DNA of 64,000 nt from Actinomadura flavalba DSM 45200 (GTDB taxonomy: Bacteria; Actinomycetota; Actinomycetes; Streptosporangiales; Streptosporangiaceae). Where the stretch lies: positions 1,860,001 to 1,924,000 of the forward strand of contig NZ_KB894093.1 of NCBI RefSeq assembly GCF_000374305.1, in the 5' to 3' direction. The notes under the pieces are model-generated. The model was not told the DNA's origin and did no database searches. It worked only from the letters and a program-made list of their open reading frames with translations. The first letter of the stretch is position 1. Every line of letters begins with the position of its first letter. This document shows positions 8,344-17,341 of this stretch, piece by piece. A program made the translations under genes and the position numbers.

Positions 8344-10041
8344 ATGATCCCTCGCGTGCTGACGTCGCCCACCCCCGACACCGACATCATCGTGATCGGC
8401 TCCGGCATCGCCGGGCTGGTCGCCGCGCTGCGCTGCCGCGCGCACGGCCGCGTCCTGCTGATCACCAAGGCGCTGCTGGACGCGGGCTCGACGCGCTGGG
8501 CGCAGGGCGGCATCGCCGCCGCCCTCGACCCCGCCGACACCCCCGCCGAGCACCGCGCGGACACGCTCACGGCCGGCGTCGGCCTCTGTGACGAGTCCGC
8601 CGTCGAGACCCTCGTCACCGAAGGCCCCGGCGCCGTCCGCCGCCTCATCGCGCTCGGCGCCGCGTTCGACACCACCCCGGCGGGCGCCCTCGCGCTGACG
8701 CGCGAGGGCGGTCACCACCGGCACCGCATCGCGCACGCGGGCGGCGACGCGACCGGCGCGGAGATCAGCCGCGCGCTGCTGGAGGCGCTGAAGGACAGTG
8801 GCGTCGAGGTGGTCGAGCACGCGCTCGTCCTCGACCTGCTGCTGGACGCCCGGGGCCGCGCGGCCGGGGTCACGCTGCGTCTCATGGCCGACGCGCCCGC
8901 CCCCGTCGCCGTCCGCGCCCGCGCCGTCGTGCTGGCGACCGGCGGGCTCGGCCAGGTCTTCCAGGCCACCACGAACCCGGAGGTCTCGACCGGCGACGGC
9001 GTCGCGCTGGCGCTGCGCGCGGGTGCCGAGGCCGCCGACCTGGAGTTCGTCCAGTTCCATCCGACCGTGCTGTGGCTCGGCCCGGACGCGCGCGGCCGGC
9101 AGCCGCTGATCTCCGAGGCCGTTCGGGGCGAGGGCGCCCACCTGGTCGACCACGACGGCGCGCGTTTCATGACGGGCCGCCACGAACTCGGTGAACTCGC
9201 CCCGCGCGACATCGTCGCCAAGGGCATCATGACCCGGATGCGCGAGACCGGAACGTCCCACATGCTGCTGGACGCCCGGCACTTCGGCGCCGCGATGTGG
9301 GAGCGCCGCTTCCCGACGATCCTGGCCGCCTGCCGCTTCCACGGCATCGACCCGGTGACCGAGCCGATCCCGGTCGTCCCCGCCGCGCACTACGCCAGCG
9401 GCGGCGTCCGCACCGACCTGGACGGCCGCACGTCGGTGCCGGGCCTGTTCGCGTGCGGCGAGGTGGCCTGCACGGGCGTGCACGGCGCGAACCGCCTGGC
9501 GTCCAACTCCCTCCTGGAGGGCCTGGTGTTCGCCGAACGCATCGCGGCGGCCCTCGGCGACCACCTGCCCGAACCCGGCCCGCCCGTCCCGACCCGGCCG
9601 CCCCGCCTCCTCCCGGCGACGGCCCGCGCGACGATCCAGGCCACGATGACCGCCCACGTGGGCGTCCTCCGCAACGCCGACGGCCTCAACACCGCCGAAC
9701 AAACCCTGGCCGACCTCGCCCCCCGGCCGCACGGGCGCGTCGCCGGTGACGCGGGGAGTCCGCGCGCCGCTGTGGAGGTCCCTGTCGCGCCTGCGGGGGG
9801 CGCCGAGGAGGGGGCCGCCGGGGACGTCGCCGCTTGGGAGGCGACGAATCTGCACACGGTCGCCACCGCGATCGTCGCGGCCGCCCGACGGCGGGCCGAG
9901 ACGCGGGGCAGTCACTGGCGCGACGACTACCCGGACGCCGATGACGCCTGGCGCGGGCACCTCGTCGTGCGGCGGGCGGGCGACGGCTTGACGGCCGACT
10001 TCGAGGGGCACGCTTCGATCAGAGACGAGGAGACGCGATGA
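8344..10041 (+). CDS. nadB: L-aspartate oxidase
   Basis: NadB oxidises L-aspartate to iminoaspartate, the first step of de novo NAD synthesis. The 565-residue flavoprotein has the FAD-binding VIGSGIAGLVAALR at its N-terminus, GSTRWAQGGIAAAL, the substrate loop EFVQFHPTVLW, and the FAD contact GANRLASNSLLEGLVF. The C-terminal helical domain has an Ala/Gly/Glu-rich insertion (about residues 465-495) just before the conserved NLHTVA-type helix. AGGAGGGGAAGC precedes the ATG. It overlaps nadC by four bases. nadA, the partner quinolinate synthase, is not in the window. Confidence 0.96.
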   Translation: MIPRVLTSPTPDTDIIVIGSGIAGLVAALRCRAHGRVLLITKALLDAGSTRWAQGGIAAALDPADTPAEHRADTLTAGVGLCDESAVETLVTEGPGAVRRLIALGAAFDTTPAGALALTREGGHHRHRIAHAGGDATGAEISRALLEALKDSGVEVVEHALVLDLLLDARGRAAGVTLRLMADAPAPVAVRARAVVLATGGLGQVFQATTNPEVSTGDGVALALRAGAEAADLEFVQFHPTVLWLGPDARGRQPLISEAVRGEGAHLVDHDGARFMTGRHELGELAPRDIVAKGIMTRMRETGTSHMLLDARHFGAAMWERRFPTILAACRFHGIDPVTEPIPVVPAAHYASGGVRTDLDGRTSVPGLFACGEVACTGVHGANRLASNSLLEGLVFAERIAAALGDHLPEPGPPVPTRPPRLLPATARATIQATMTAHVGVLRNADGLNTAEQTLADLAPRPHGRVAGDAGSPRAAVEVPVAPAGGAEEGAAGDVAAWEATNLHTVATAIVAAARRRAETRGSHWRDDYPDADDAWRGHLVVRRAGDGLTADFEGHASIRDEETR

Positions 10042-10895
10042 CGCCGGACCTGGACAAGCGGCTGACCGAGGCCGGGCTCGACCCCGCCGAGGTCGAGGAG
10101 ATCGTGCGCACCGCGCTGGCCGAGGACGGCGGCACCGACGTCACCAGCGAGCCGATCTTCACGCCGGACGACCGCGCGGCGGGTGAGTTCACGGCCCGCG
10201 AGGACGGCGTCGTCGCGGGCCTGCCGGTCGCCGCGGTGGTGCTGGAACTGCTCGACGTCGCGTACACGTTCCGCGCGGCGGACGGCGACCGCGTGCGGGC
10301 GGGCCAGGTGCTGCTGTCGGCGGAGGGCCCGACGCGGGCGCTGCTGCGCGCCGAGCGGACGGCGCTGAACCTGCTGACGCACCTGTCGGGCGTCGCGACG
10401 GCCACCCGCCGCTGGGCGGACGCGATCGAGGGCACGGGCGCGCGCGTCCGCGACAGCCGCAAGACGCTGCCGGGCCTGCGCGCCCTCCAGAAGTACGCGG
10501 TGCGGTGCGGCGGCGGCGTCAACCACCGGATGAGCCTGAGCGACGCCGCGCTCGTCAAGGACAACCACATTGCGGCGGCGGGCTCGGTGACGCGGGCGTT
10601 CGAGGCGATCCGCGCGGTGTACCCGTCGCTGCACGTTCAAGTCGAGTGCGACACGCTCGCGCAGGTGGAGGAGGCGCTGGCGGCGGGGGCGACGTCGATC
10701 CTGCTGGACAACATGGGCGTCGCCGACATGACCGAGGCGGTCAGGGCGGCCGGGGGCAGCGCGGAGCTGGAGGCCAGCGGGGGACTCGCTTTGGACGGGG
10801 CCCGAGATGTGGCCGTGACCGGTGTGGACTACCTTGCAGTAGGCGCGCTGACGCATTCGGCGCGCGTGTTCGACATCGGCCTTGACTTTCTCTGA
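10038..10895 (+). CDS. nadC: Nicotinate-nucleotide pyrophosphorylase (quinolinate phosphoribosyltransferase)
   Basis: NadC turns quinolinate and PRPP into nicotinate mononucleotide. The 285-residue protein shows AEDGGTDVTS near the N-terminus, the PRPP and quinolinate-binding segment RDSRKTLPGLRALQKYAV, then HRMSLSDAALVKDNHI, ILLDNM, and EASGGL with GVDYLAVGALTHS at the end, all standard for the family. Its ATG lies in the nadB stop (ATGA), so expression is coupled. coaX follows 17 bases after the stop. Confidence 0.97.
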   Translation: MTPDLDKRLTEAGLDPAEVEEIVRTALAEDGGTDVTSEPIFTPDDRAAGEFTAREDGVVAGLPVAAVVLELLDVAYTFRAADGDRVRAGQVLLSAEGPTRALLRAERTALNLLTHLSGVATATRRWADAIEGTGARVRDSRKTLPGLRALQKYAVRCGGGVNHRMSLSDAALVKDNHIAAAGSVTRAFEAIRAVYPSLHVQVECDTLAQVEEALAAGATSILLDNMGVADMTEAVRAAGGSAELEASGGLALDGARDVAVTGVDYLAVGALTHSARVFDIGLDFL

Positions 10896-10912
10896 TCCAC
10901 AGCGGGGACCTG

Positions 10913-11695
10913 ATGCTGCTCACCATCGACGTCGGTAACACCCATACCGTCCTCGGCCTTTTCGAAGGCGAGGAGGTCATCGAGCACTGGCGGATCAACA
11001 CCGATCCCCGGCGCACGGCCGACGAGATCGCCGTGGTGCTCCAGGGGCTCATCGCGCAGAGCCCGCTGCTCGCGGAGACCGACATCAGCGGCATCGCCCT
11101 CTGCTCTACCGTTCCGTCCGTCCTGCACGAGATGCGGGAGATGTGCCGCCGCTACTTCGGCGACGTCGCGGCGGTGATCGTGGAGCCGGGCGTCAAGACG
11201 GGCGTCCCGGTCCGGATGGACAACCCCAAGGAGGTCGGCGCCGACCGCATCGTGAACGCGCTCGCCGCCGTCCATCTGCACGGCGGCCCGGCGATCGTGG
11301 TCGACTTCGGCACGGCGACGACGTTCGACGCGGTCTCGGCGCGCGGCGAGTACGTCGGCGGCGCCATCGCCCCCGGCATCGAGATCTCGATCGACGCGCT
11401 GTCGGCGCGCGGCGCGCAACTCCACAAGATCGAGCTGGTGCGCCCGCGCAACATCATCGCGAAGAACACCGTCGAGGCGCTCCAGTCGGGCATCATCTTC
11501 GGTTTCGCGGGCCAGGTCGACGGCATCGTCGAGCGCATGTCCGACGAGCTGGCCGAGGACCCGTCCGAGGTGACGGTCATCGCGACGGGCGGCCTCGCGC
11601 CGCTCGTCCTGGAGGAGTCGCGCTGCATCGACGAGTTCGAGCCCTGGCTGACGCTGGTCGGCCTGCGGTTGATCTACGAGCGCAACACTCCCTGA
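10913..11695 (+). CDS. coaX: Type III pantothenate kinase
   Basis: CoaX phosphorylates pantothenate, the first committed step to coenzyme A. The 260-residue protein begins MLLTIDVGNTHTVLGLF, the ASKHA-fold phosphate-1 loop, and contains VGADRIVNALAA and VVDFGTATTFDAV (phosphate-2), then the adenosine-loop ATGGLAPLV near the C-terminus. Placement after panC and panD links pantothenate supply to CoA. The ATG at 10913 is the first Met of the family motif; the upstream AGCGGGGACC is a modest ribosome site. Confidence 0.96.
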   Translation: MLLTIDVGNTHTVLGLFEGEEVIEHWRINTDPRRTADEIAVVLQGLIAQSPLLAETDISGIALCSTVPSVLHEMREMCRRYFGDVAAVIVEPGVKTGVPVRMDNPKEVGADRIVNALAAVHLHGGPAIVVDFGTATTFDAVSARGEYVGGAIAPGIEISIDALSARGAQLHKIELVRPRNIIAKNTVEALQSGIIFGFAGQVDGIVERMSDELAEDPSEVTVIATGGLAPLVLEESRCIDEFEPWLTLVGLRLIYERNTP

Positions 11696-11756
11696 GTTAT
11701 CCACAGGCCGTGGACGCGCGGCCCGGGGCGGGTGCGCGGCTCGGTAGCCTGTGGGG

Positions 11757-13247
11757 GTGAGCGACGAGACGTATGACGAGCTACCGGAGCAGATGCGGGT
11801 GCGCCGGGAGAAGCTCGACCGGATGCGGGAGAGCGGTGTCGAGCCGTACCCGGTGAACTTCCCCCGGACGGCGACGATCGCGGAGATCCGCGAGAAGCAT
11901 CCCGAGCTGGAGCCGGGCACCGAGACCGGCGACAAGGTCGGCGTCACCGGGCGCGTCATGCTGATCCGCAACACCGGGAAGCTGTGCTTCGCGACGATCC
12001 GCGACGGCTCGGGCGACCTCCAGATCATGCTGTCGCTCGCCAACGTCGGGCAGGACGCGCTGGACGCGTGGAAGCGCGACGTCGACCTCGGCGACCACGT
12101 CGGCGTCGAGGGCGAGGTCATCACGTCGCGGCGCGGCGAGCTGTCGATCATGGCCGACCGGTACGCGATCACGTCCAAGTCGCTGCGCCCGCTGCCGGAG
12201 AAGCACGCCGGGCTGACCGACCCGGAGGCCCGGGTCCGGATGCGCTACGTCGACCTCATCGTCAACGACGAGGCCCGCCGCATGGCGCAGATCCGCAGCG
12301 CCACGGTCCGCGCGGTCCGCGACTTCTGGCACGAGGAGGGGTATCTCGAGGTCGAGACGCCCATGCTCCAGCCGATCCACGGCGGCGCGGCGGCCCGGCC
12401 GTTCCGCACGCACATCAACGCCTACGGCATGGACCTCTACCTGCGGATCGCGATCGAGCTGTACCTGAAGCGGCTCGTCGTCGGCGGCATCGAGAAGGTC
12501 TTCGAGATCAACCGCAACTTCCGCAACGAGGGCGCCGACTCCACGCACAACCCCGAGTTCACGATGTTGGAGGCGTACGGCACGTATCTCGACTACAACG
12601 ACATGGCCGACCTGACGCAGCGGATGTACCAGAAGGCCGTCGTCGCGGCCCTGGGCACCACCGTCGTCCGGCACGGCGACACCGAGATCGACCTGGGCCT
12701 CCCCGAGTGGCCGCGCATCACGCTGTACGGGTCGGTGTCGGAGGCGCTGGGCGAGGAGATCACCCCGCACACGCCGATCGAGACGGTTCGCAAGCTCGCC
12801 GACGCCCGCGAGATCCACCACGACCCCAAGTGGGGCCAGGGCCGCCTGGTGCAGGAGATCTTCGAGGAGCTGATCGAGCACACGCTGATCCAGCCGACGT
12901 TCGTCATGGACTACCCGCTGGAGACGTCGCCGCTCACCCGTCAGCACCGCGAGGAACCGCTGCTGACGGAGAAGTGGGACCTCATCGGCTTCGGCACCGA
13001 GCTGGGCACCGCCTACTCCGAGCTGGTCGACCCGATCGAGCAGCGCCGCCGCCTCACCGAGCAGTCCCTGCTGGCCGCCGGGGGCGACCCGGAGGCCATG
13101 CAGCTCGACGAGGACTTCCTGCGCGCCCTGGAGTACGCGATGCCGCCGACGGGCGGCATGGGCGCCGGCATCGACCGCATGATCATGGCGTTCACCGGCA
13201 AGGGCATCCGCGAGACGATCCTGTTCCCGCTGGTCAAGCCGGAATGA
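11757..13247 (+). CDS. lysS: Lysyl-tRNA synthetase, class II
   Basis: This enzyme charges tRNA-Lys. The roughly 496-residue protein has an OB-fold anticodon-binding domain (about residues 55-150) and a class II core with motif 2 FEINRNFRNEGADSTHNPEF and motif 3 GMGAGIDRMIM. GTG codons at 11751 and 11757 are both possible; I prefer 11757 because a -10-like TAGCCT (11745-11750) ends six bases before it, fitting a leaderless transcript. Its last 14 bases overlap the convergent P450 gene. Confidence 0.95.
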   Translation: MSDETYDELPEQMRVRREKLDRMRESGVEPYPVNFPRTATIAEIREKHPELEPGTETGDKVGVTGRVMLIRNTGKLCFATIRDGSGDLQIMLSLANVGQDALDAWKRDVDLGDHVGVEGEVITSRRGELSIMADRYAITSKSLRPLPEKHAGLTDPEARVRMRYVDLIVNDEARRMAQIRSATVRAVRDFWHEEGYLEVETPMLQPIHGGAAARPFRTHINAYGMDLYLRIAIELYLKRLVVGGIEKVFEINRNFRNEGADSTHNPEFTMLEAYGTYLDYNDMADLTQRMYQKAVVAALGTTVVRHGDTEIDLGLPEWPRITLYGSVSEALGEEITPHTPIETVRKLADAREIHHDPKWGQGRLVQEIFEELIEHTLIQPTFVMDYPLETSPLTRQHREEPLLTEKWDLIGFGTELGTAYSELVDPIEQRRRLTEQSLLAAGGDPEAMQLDEDFLRALEYAMPPTGGMGAGIDRMIMAFTGKGIRETILFPLVKPE

Positions 13248-14451
13248 CGTGCTCCTGCGCGGCCGTGTCGTTCACGCGGACGGGTAGGGCGCTCAGCCCG
13301 CGCAGGACGAGGTTGTCGCGGTAGGTGAGGGCGTCGGCGGCGAGCGTGAGGTCGCGCTGGGCGAGGGCCCGCAGCGCGAGCCGTCCCTCCAGGCGGGCCA
13401 GCGGCGCGCCGAGGCAGTAGTGGATGCCGTGCCCGAACGACAGGTGGCGCGGCGCCGCCGACCCCTCGGCGTACCGGGTGAGGTCGAGGGTGCCGGGACG
13501 CTCGAACGCGGCCGGGTCGCGGTTGGCCGCGCCGACGAGCAGCAGCATCATCGAGCCGGCGGGCAGCGGCACCCCGTCGAGTTCGGTGTCGGTGACGGCC
13601 GTGCGCAGCGTGAGCTGGACGGGCGGGTCGTACCGCAGCAGTTCCTCGACGACGGCGCCCGCGGCGTCGGGGTTGTCGCGGAACCAGGCGAGCTGTTCCG
13701 GGTCGCGCAGCAGCGCCAGCGTTCCGTTGCCGATGAGGTTGACGGTCGTCTCGTGCCCGGCGACGAGCAGCAGGACGCATGTGGCGAGCAGTTCCGGCTC
13801 GGAGAGCGCGTCGCCGTCGTCGGAGACGGCGACGAGCGCGCTGAGCAGGTCGTCGCGCGGTTCGGCGCGGCGCAGCGCGGCCAGCTCGCGGAAGTACGCG
13901 GCGAACTCCAGCCGCGCCTGCTCGCGCTGGACGATCTCGTGTTCGGGGAGCAGGAAGTCGGGGTCGAGCCCGCGCGCCAGCGCGTCGGACCAGCTCTTGA
14001 ACCGTTCCCGGTCCTGCGGCGGCACGCCGAGCAGCTCGCTGATCACGATGACGGGCAGCGGGTAGGCGAGGGCCTGGATGACGTCGAACTCGGGCCCGGT
14101 GGCGGCCAGCAGCTCGTCGACGAGCGCGGCGACGCGCGGTTCGAGCCGTTCCACGAGCCGGGGCGTGAACGCCTTGCTGACGAGGCGCCGCAGCCGGGTG
14201 TGGTCGGGCGGGTCCATGATCAGGAAGGACGGGGTGCGGCCCTGCGCGCCGCTGCGCCAGCTCTGCCCGTCCGGCGTGCGGTGCCCGAACGCGGGGCTGC
14301 GCAGGACGTGCTCGCACGCGGCGTAGGAGGAGGTGACCCAGAGTCCGGCGGGCGTCCGCGACAGTCCGCCGGGCGCGGGGTACCGGGGGTAGGGGTCGGC
14401 CCGGAACGCCGGATCGGACGGGTCGAAGCCGAGAATGGCCGCAGTGTCCAT
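13234..14451 (-). CDS. Cytochrome P450 (bacterial class I type)
   Basis: This 405-residue soluble P450 has the I-helix LLLVAGHETTVNLIGNG, the ExxR of the K-helix in EELLRYDPPVQ, and the heme-binding loop FGHGIHYCLGAPLAR with the axial Cys. The family hydroxylates small molecules using ferredoxin partners; none is encoded nearby, and no biosynthetic cluster surrounds it, so the substrate is unknown. Similarity in style to the CYP105/107 groups is an impression only. The ATG is followed by a normal N-terminus without a membrane anchor. It may run with the LacI gene upstream on the same strand (87-bp gap). Confidence 0.93.
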   Translation of the reverse strand: MDTAAILGFDPSDPAFRADPYPRYPAPGGLSRTPAGLWVTSSYAACEHVLRSPAFGHRTPDGQSWRSGAQGRTPSFLIMDPPDHTRLRRLVSKAFTPRLVERLEPRVAALVDELLAATGPEFDVIQALAYPLPVIVISELLGVPPQDRERFKSWSDALARGLDPDFLLPEHEIVQREQARLEFAAYFRELAALRRAEPRDDLLSALVAVSDDGDALSEPELLATCVLLLVAGHETTVNLIGNGTLALLRDPEQLAWFRDNPDAAGAVVEELLRYDPPVQLTLRTAVTDTELDGVPLPAGSMMLLLVGAANRDPAAFERPGTLDLTRYAEGSAAPRHLSFGHGIHYCLGAPLARLEGRLALRALAQRDLTLAADALTYRDNLVLRGLSALPVRVNDTAAQEHVIPA

Positions 14452-14538
14452 GCGCCAAGTCAGGCGGACATTGCACTCGAAGTCAATAGATTGCGATCAT
14501 CCGGTCAAAATGCAGATAAGTACCGTGCCGGGGCGCGC

Positions 14539-15552
14539 TCAGCCCGTCTCGCGGACCACCAGCTCCGGCGCCAGCACGACCTGCCGGTGCTCGTGCGACG
14601 CGCCCTCGGCGTACTCGGCGAGCGCCAGCTCCGCCGCCTCCCAGCCCAGCTCCCGGCGCGGCTGCCGGATCGTCGTCAACGGCACCGCCGCGCTGCCCGC
14701 CAGCTCGATGTCGTCGTAACCGATCACCGCGATGTCCTCGGGCACCCGCACGCCGCGCTTCACCAGCTCGTTGACGAGCCCGATCGCCAGCAGGTCGTTC
14801 GCGCAGAACACCCCCGTCGGCATCGGGTCCAGCTCCAGCAGCCGCCGCGCGGCGGCCTGGCCCTCGGTGGGCGACAGCGCGTCCTGGGTGAGCGTCACCA
14901 GCGGCTCACCGCCGGCCTTGGCCAGCGTCCGCGCCGCCCCCTCCGCCCGCTCCACGATCGGCTGCGGCTCGGGACGGCCCGTCACGAACGCCAGCCGGTC
15001 GCGGCCGAGCGACAGCAGCCGCGCGGCGGCGATGTCGCCCCCGGCGACGTGGTCGACCTGCGCGGAGCAGGCGTCCGTCCCGGCCCGGTCCAGCAGGACG
15101 ACGCTCATCCCCGACTCCCGCAGCGCCGCCAGGCTGTCCGGGCCGAGGCCGACCGGGTTCACGAGGGCGCCCGTGGCGCGCTGCTCGACCAGGAACTCCA
15201 GCGCGCGCCGCTCGCGCTCGGGCGAGTAGCCGGTGGAGATCCACAACGTCTCGTAGCCCGCCTCCTCGAACGCCAGCTCCGCCCCCCGCGCCACATCGGA
15301 CGCGTACGGGTTCGCCAGGTCCTCGACGAGGACGCCGAACGCCCGCGCGCGGCGGTCGGCGTCGTCCGGCGCCGGTCCCTGCCGGAGCCGCCGGGCCGAC
15401 TCGTTGCGGACGAACCCCAGCTCCTCGATCGCCGCCCGGACCCGGTCACGGGTCGCTTCGGCCACCATTTCTGGCCGGTTTAGGACATTCGAAACGGTCC
15501 CAACTGAGACGCCGGCACGCCTCGCTACTTCCCGGATACTCGTCTGCGGCAC
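14539..15552 (-). CDS. LacI-family transcriptional regulator
   Basis: The 337-residue protein has the LacI HTH at its N-terminus (SIREVARRAGVSVGTVSNVLN) with the hinge helix region ESARRLRQG, followed by a periplasmic-binding-protein-like effector domain containing SPTEGQAAARRLL and FCANDLLAIGLV. The GTG start has AGGAG four bases upstream of TGAC-GTG. Effectors are usually sugars or nucleosides. A LacI-type operator candidate lies about 170 bp upstream (15719-15731), so autoregulation and control of the divergent transcript are likely. Confidence 0.93.
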   Translation of the reverse strand: MPQTSIREVARRAGVSVGTVSNVLNRPEMVAEATRDRVRAAIEELGFVRNESARRLRQGPAPDDADRRARAFGVLVEDLANPYASDVARGAELAFEEAGYETLWISTGYSPERERRALEFLVEQRATGALVNPVGLGPDSLAALRESGMSVVLLDRAGTDACSAQVDHVAGGDIAAARLLSLGRDRLAFVTGRPEPQPIVERAEGAARTLAKAGGEPLVTLTQDALSPTEGQAAARRLLELDPMPTGVFCANDLLAIGLVNELVKRGVRVPEDIAVIGYDDIELAGSAAVPLTTIRQPRRELGWEAAELALAEYAEGASHEHRQVVLAPELVVRETG

Positions 15553-16039
15553 GTCACTCCTCGTCGGCGCCGGTTCTGTTCTCGCAGGTCAACGGGGTGT
15601 ACGCGGAAAGGGCTTCCCGGCGGAGGCCACCCGAGGTCTCCATACGAGCACAGATAGTGCGTAATCAGCGCTTGACGGGCCGGATGCGGCCGCCTAGCGT
15701 TCCGAGCCGAAGCGTAGCTTGAAACGATTCACGATCTTCGTTCGGTTCCACGTGAGGAGGCGTGGAGCAGAGGGGGATCGCGAGAAGGGACGGATCGCGG
15801 TTGCTGGAGATCACGGTTCGTCCCCGGCTCACCTCGGCAACGAGTGGATCGTCACCCGGAGTTCCCCACGGCGCCCCCGCTGATGACTCGACGGCCACCT
15901 CCGGCCAGGCGCGCTTCGCAGTGCAGGAAACCGATGATCTCAGTCCGGTAGCCCGGACCCGGCAACCCGACGCTCACCCCCACCTGTGCAGCGGGCGGCT
16001 GCATCCCCGCGGTCATCACCACGGACGAGGGAGGACGGA
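15553..16039. other. Intergenic region with promoter; no convincing gene
   Basis: This 487-bp stretch separates the LacI gene from a small HTH gene. It contains the promoter and LacI-like operator listed at 15672-15731. A 108-residue open frame from GTG 15762 has a GAGGAGG almost touching its start and no recognisable domain, so I regard the region as a long leader or control region. Confidence 0.5.
15672..15731 (+). promoter_or_regulatory. Promoter with downstream LacI-type operator
   Basis: TTGACG (15672-15677), a 17-base spacer and TAGCGT (15695-15700) form a good sigma-70-type promoter reading rightward. TTGAAACGATTCA at 15719-15731 has TGAA/TTCA arms around a central ACGA and resembles the LacI-family consensus TTGAAACGTTTCAA. 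It lies just after the predicted transcription start, where binding would block transcription. Confidence 0.5.
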
Positions 16040-16270
16040 GTGGACCAGGCCACACTCGCACGTCGTGGCACCGAGGACGCTCGACTGAACGAGGAGGACC
16101 TGAAACTTCTCGCACAGATCGCCAGCGGTGTCACCGCCGATGTGGCGGCGCGCAAGCTCGAACTGAGCGCGCGCACCCTGCGGCGCCGGTTGCGCACCAT
16201 CTGCGACCGGCTCGATGTCAACACCCCCATCGAGGCCGTCGTGTGGGCGGCCCGAAGGCAGCTCATCTAG
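16040..16270 (+). CDS. Small LuxR-like helix-turn-helix protein
   Basis: The protein is 76 residues from a GTG with GAGGACGG upstream. Residues about 14-76 form a LuxR/GerE-like HTH: LNEEDLKLLAQIASGVTADV, then RKLELSARTLRRRLRTICDRL and NTPIEAVVWAARRQLI. There is no receiver or sensor domain, so it is a stand-alone DNA-binding module. It is downstream of the promoter at 15672 and convergent with the NlpC/P60 gene. Targets are unknown. An upstream in-frame ATG (15986) would add 18 unconserved residues. Confidence 0.7.
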   Translation: MDQATLARRGTEDARLNEEDLKLLAQIASGVTADVAARKLELSARTLRRRLRTICDRLDVNTPIEAVVWAARRQLI

Positions 16271-16375
16271 GCCGTAAACCGAGCACGACCGAGGCGAACC
16301 GCGTCCGACCCCGCGCGGTGGCGCCGTCCGGCAGGTCGGTCCCTGCCGTGGCGCCGCCGCGGACGAGGTTCCCCC

Positions 16376-17341
16376 TCACGCGACCCGTACCGCGCCCGCG
16401 TACGGGCGTCCCGCGATGGGCGCGATCTTCACGACGTCGCCGGTGTGCGGCGCGTGCAGCATCTTGCCGTTCCCGACGTACATCCCCATGTGGTGCAGGT
16501 CGGCGTGGAAGAAGATCAGATCGCCCGGCTTGAGCTTGTCGCGTGGAATGCGCGTCCCGGCGTTCCACTGGCTGCCGGTGTAGTGCGGCAGGCTGATGCC
16601 GACCTGCCGGTACGCCCACATCGTCAGGCCGGAGCAGTCGAAGACGCTCGGGCCCGCGCCGCCCCACACGTACGGGCGGCCCAGCTTCGTCATCGCGATC
16701 CGCAGCGCCTGCGCGCCCTTGCCGTCGCCGACCACCGGGAGCTTGGCCAGCTCCGACGGGTCGCGCTTGACGAGCGTCCCGCGCGTCTTCTCGTACAGCC
16801 CGGTGATCTGCTTGCGCTGGGCGTCCAGCTCCGACCGGAGCCCCCGGACCTGCCGGGTGCGCTCCTCGGCGGCCCGGCGCGACCGCTCGGCCGCCTGCAT
16901 CGCCCGCATGAGCTGCTGGATCTGGTCGCCGTCGCGGGTGGCGAAGTAGCGCAGCGTCGCCGACTGGTCCAGCACGGTCTGCGGGTCCTGCGCGGCGACG
17001 AACGACGCCGTCGGGTCGCCGGAGCCCTGCATGTAGGTGGTCGCCGCGAGGCCGCTGAACTCGTCCCGCAGGACGGTCAGCGTCTTTTCCTGCCGCCGCG
17101 CGCTCTCCGCGGCGAGCTTGGCGGCGCGCTGCGACTGCTGCATCCGAACGCGCAGCCCGTTGTACCGCTCGGTGAGCTGCTCCAGTTGGTCGGCCAGCTT
17201 GTACGCGCGCGTGCGCAGCTCGCGCGTCGACGGCTCGGGGTCGGCGCTGGCCGGCGGTGCGAGCGCGGCGGCGCCGACGAGCGCGGCGGCCAGGACCGGC
17301 AGCGCGATCCGGCGGCGGGACGCGGGACGCAAGGGCTCCAA
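16376..17341 (-). CDS. Secreted NlpC/P60 peptidoglycan endopeptidase (RipA-like)
   Basis: This 321-residue protein has a signal peptide (RRRIALPVLAAALVG, ending at PPASA), a long coiled-coil region (about 35-195) and a C-terminal NlpC/P60 domain (about 205-321). Catalytic residues are visible: Cys in FDCSGLTMWAY, His in HHMGMYVG and a following His in HAPHTG. The family cleaves D-Glu-mDAP bonds in stem peptides during cell separation or spore germination. The coiled coil probably holds the enzyme in an inhibited or partner-bound state, as for RipA-type proteins. It is exported and faces the argA gene divergently. Confidence 0.92.
   Translation of the reverse strand: MEPLRPASRRRIALPVLAAALVGAAALAPPASADPEPSTRELRTRAYKLADQLEQLTERYNGLRVRMQQSQRAAKLAAESARRQEKTLTVLRDEFSGLAATTYMQGSGDPTASFVAAQDPQTVLDQSATLRYFATRDGDQIQQLMRAMQAAERSRRAAEERTRQVRGLRSELDAQRKQITGLYEKTRGTLVKRDPSELAKLPVVGDGKGAQALRIAMTKLGRPYVWGGAGPSVFDCSGLTMWAYRQVGISLPHYTGSQWNAGTRIPRDKLKPGDLIFFHADLHHMGMYVGNGKMLHAPHTGDVVKIAPIAGRPYAGAVRVA

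Noticed and set aside
13234..15552. P450 plus LacI regulator as part of a secondary-metabolite cluster
   Set aside because: No core biosynthetic enzymes, ferredoxin or tailoring genes are adjacent; the neighbours are housekeeping genes.
15762..16088. 108-residue open frame in the LacI-HTH intergenic region
   Set aside because: The GAGGAGG is too close to its GTG, the composition is random-looking, and it overlaps the real HTH gene in another frame.
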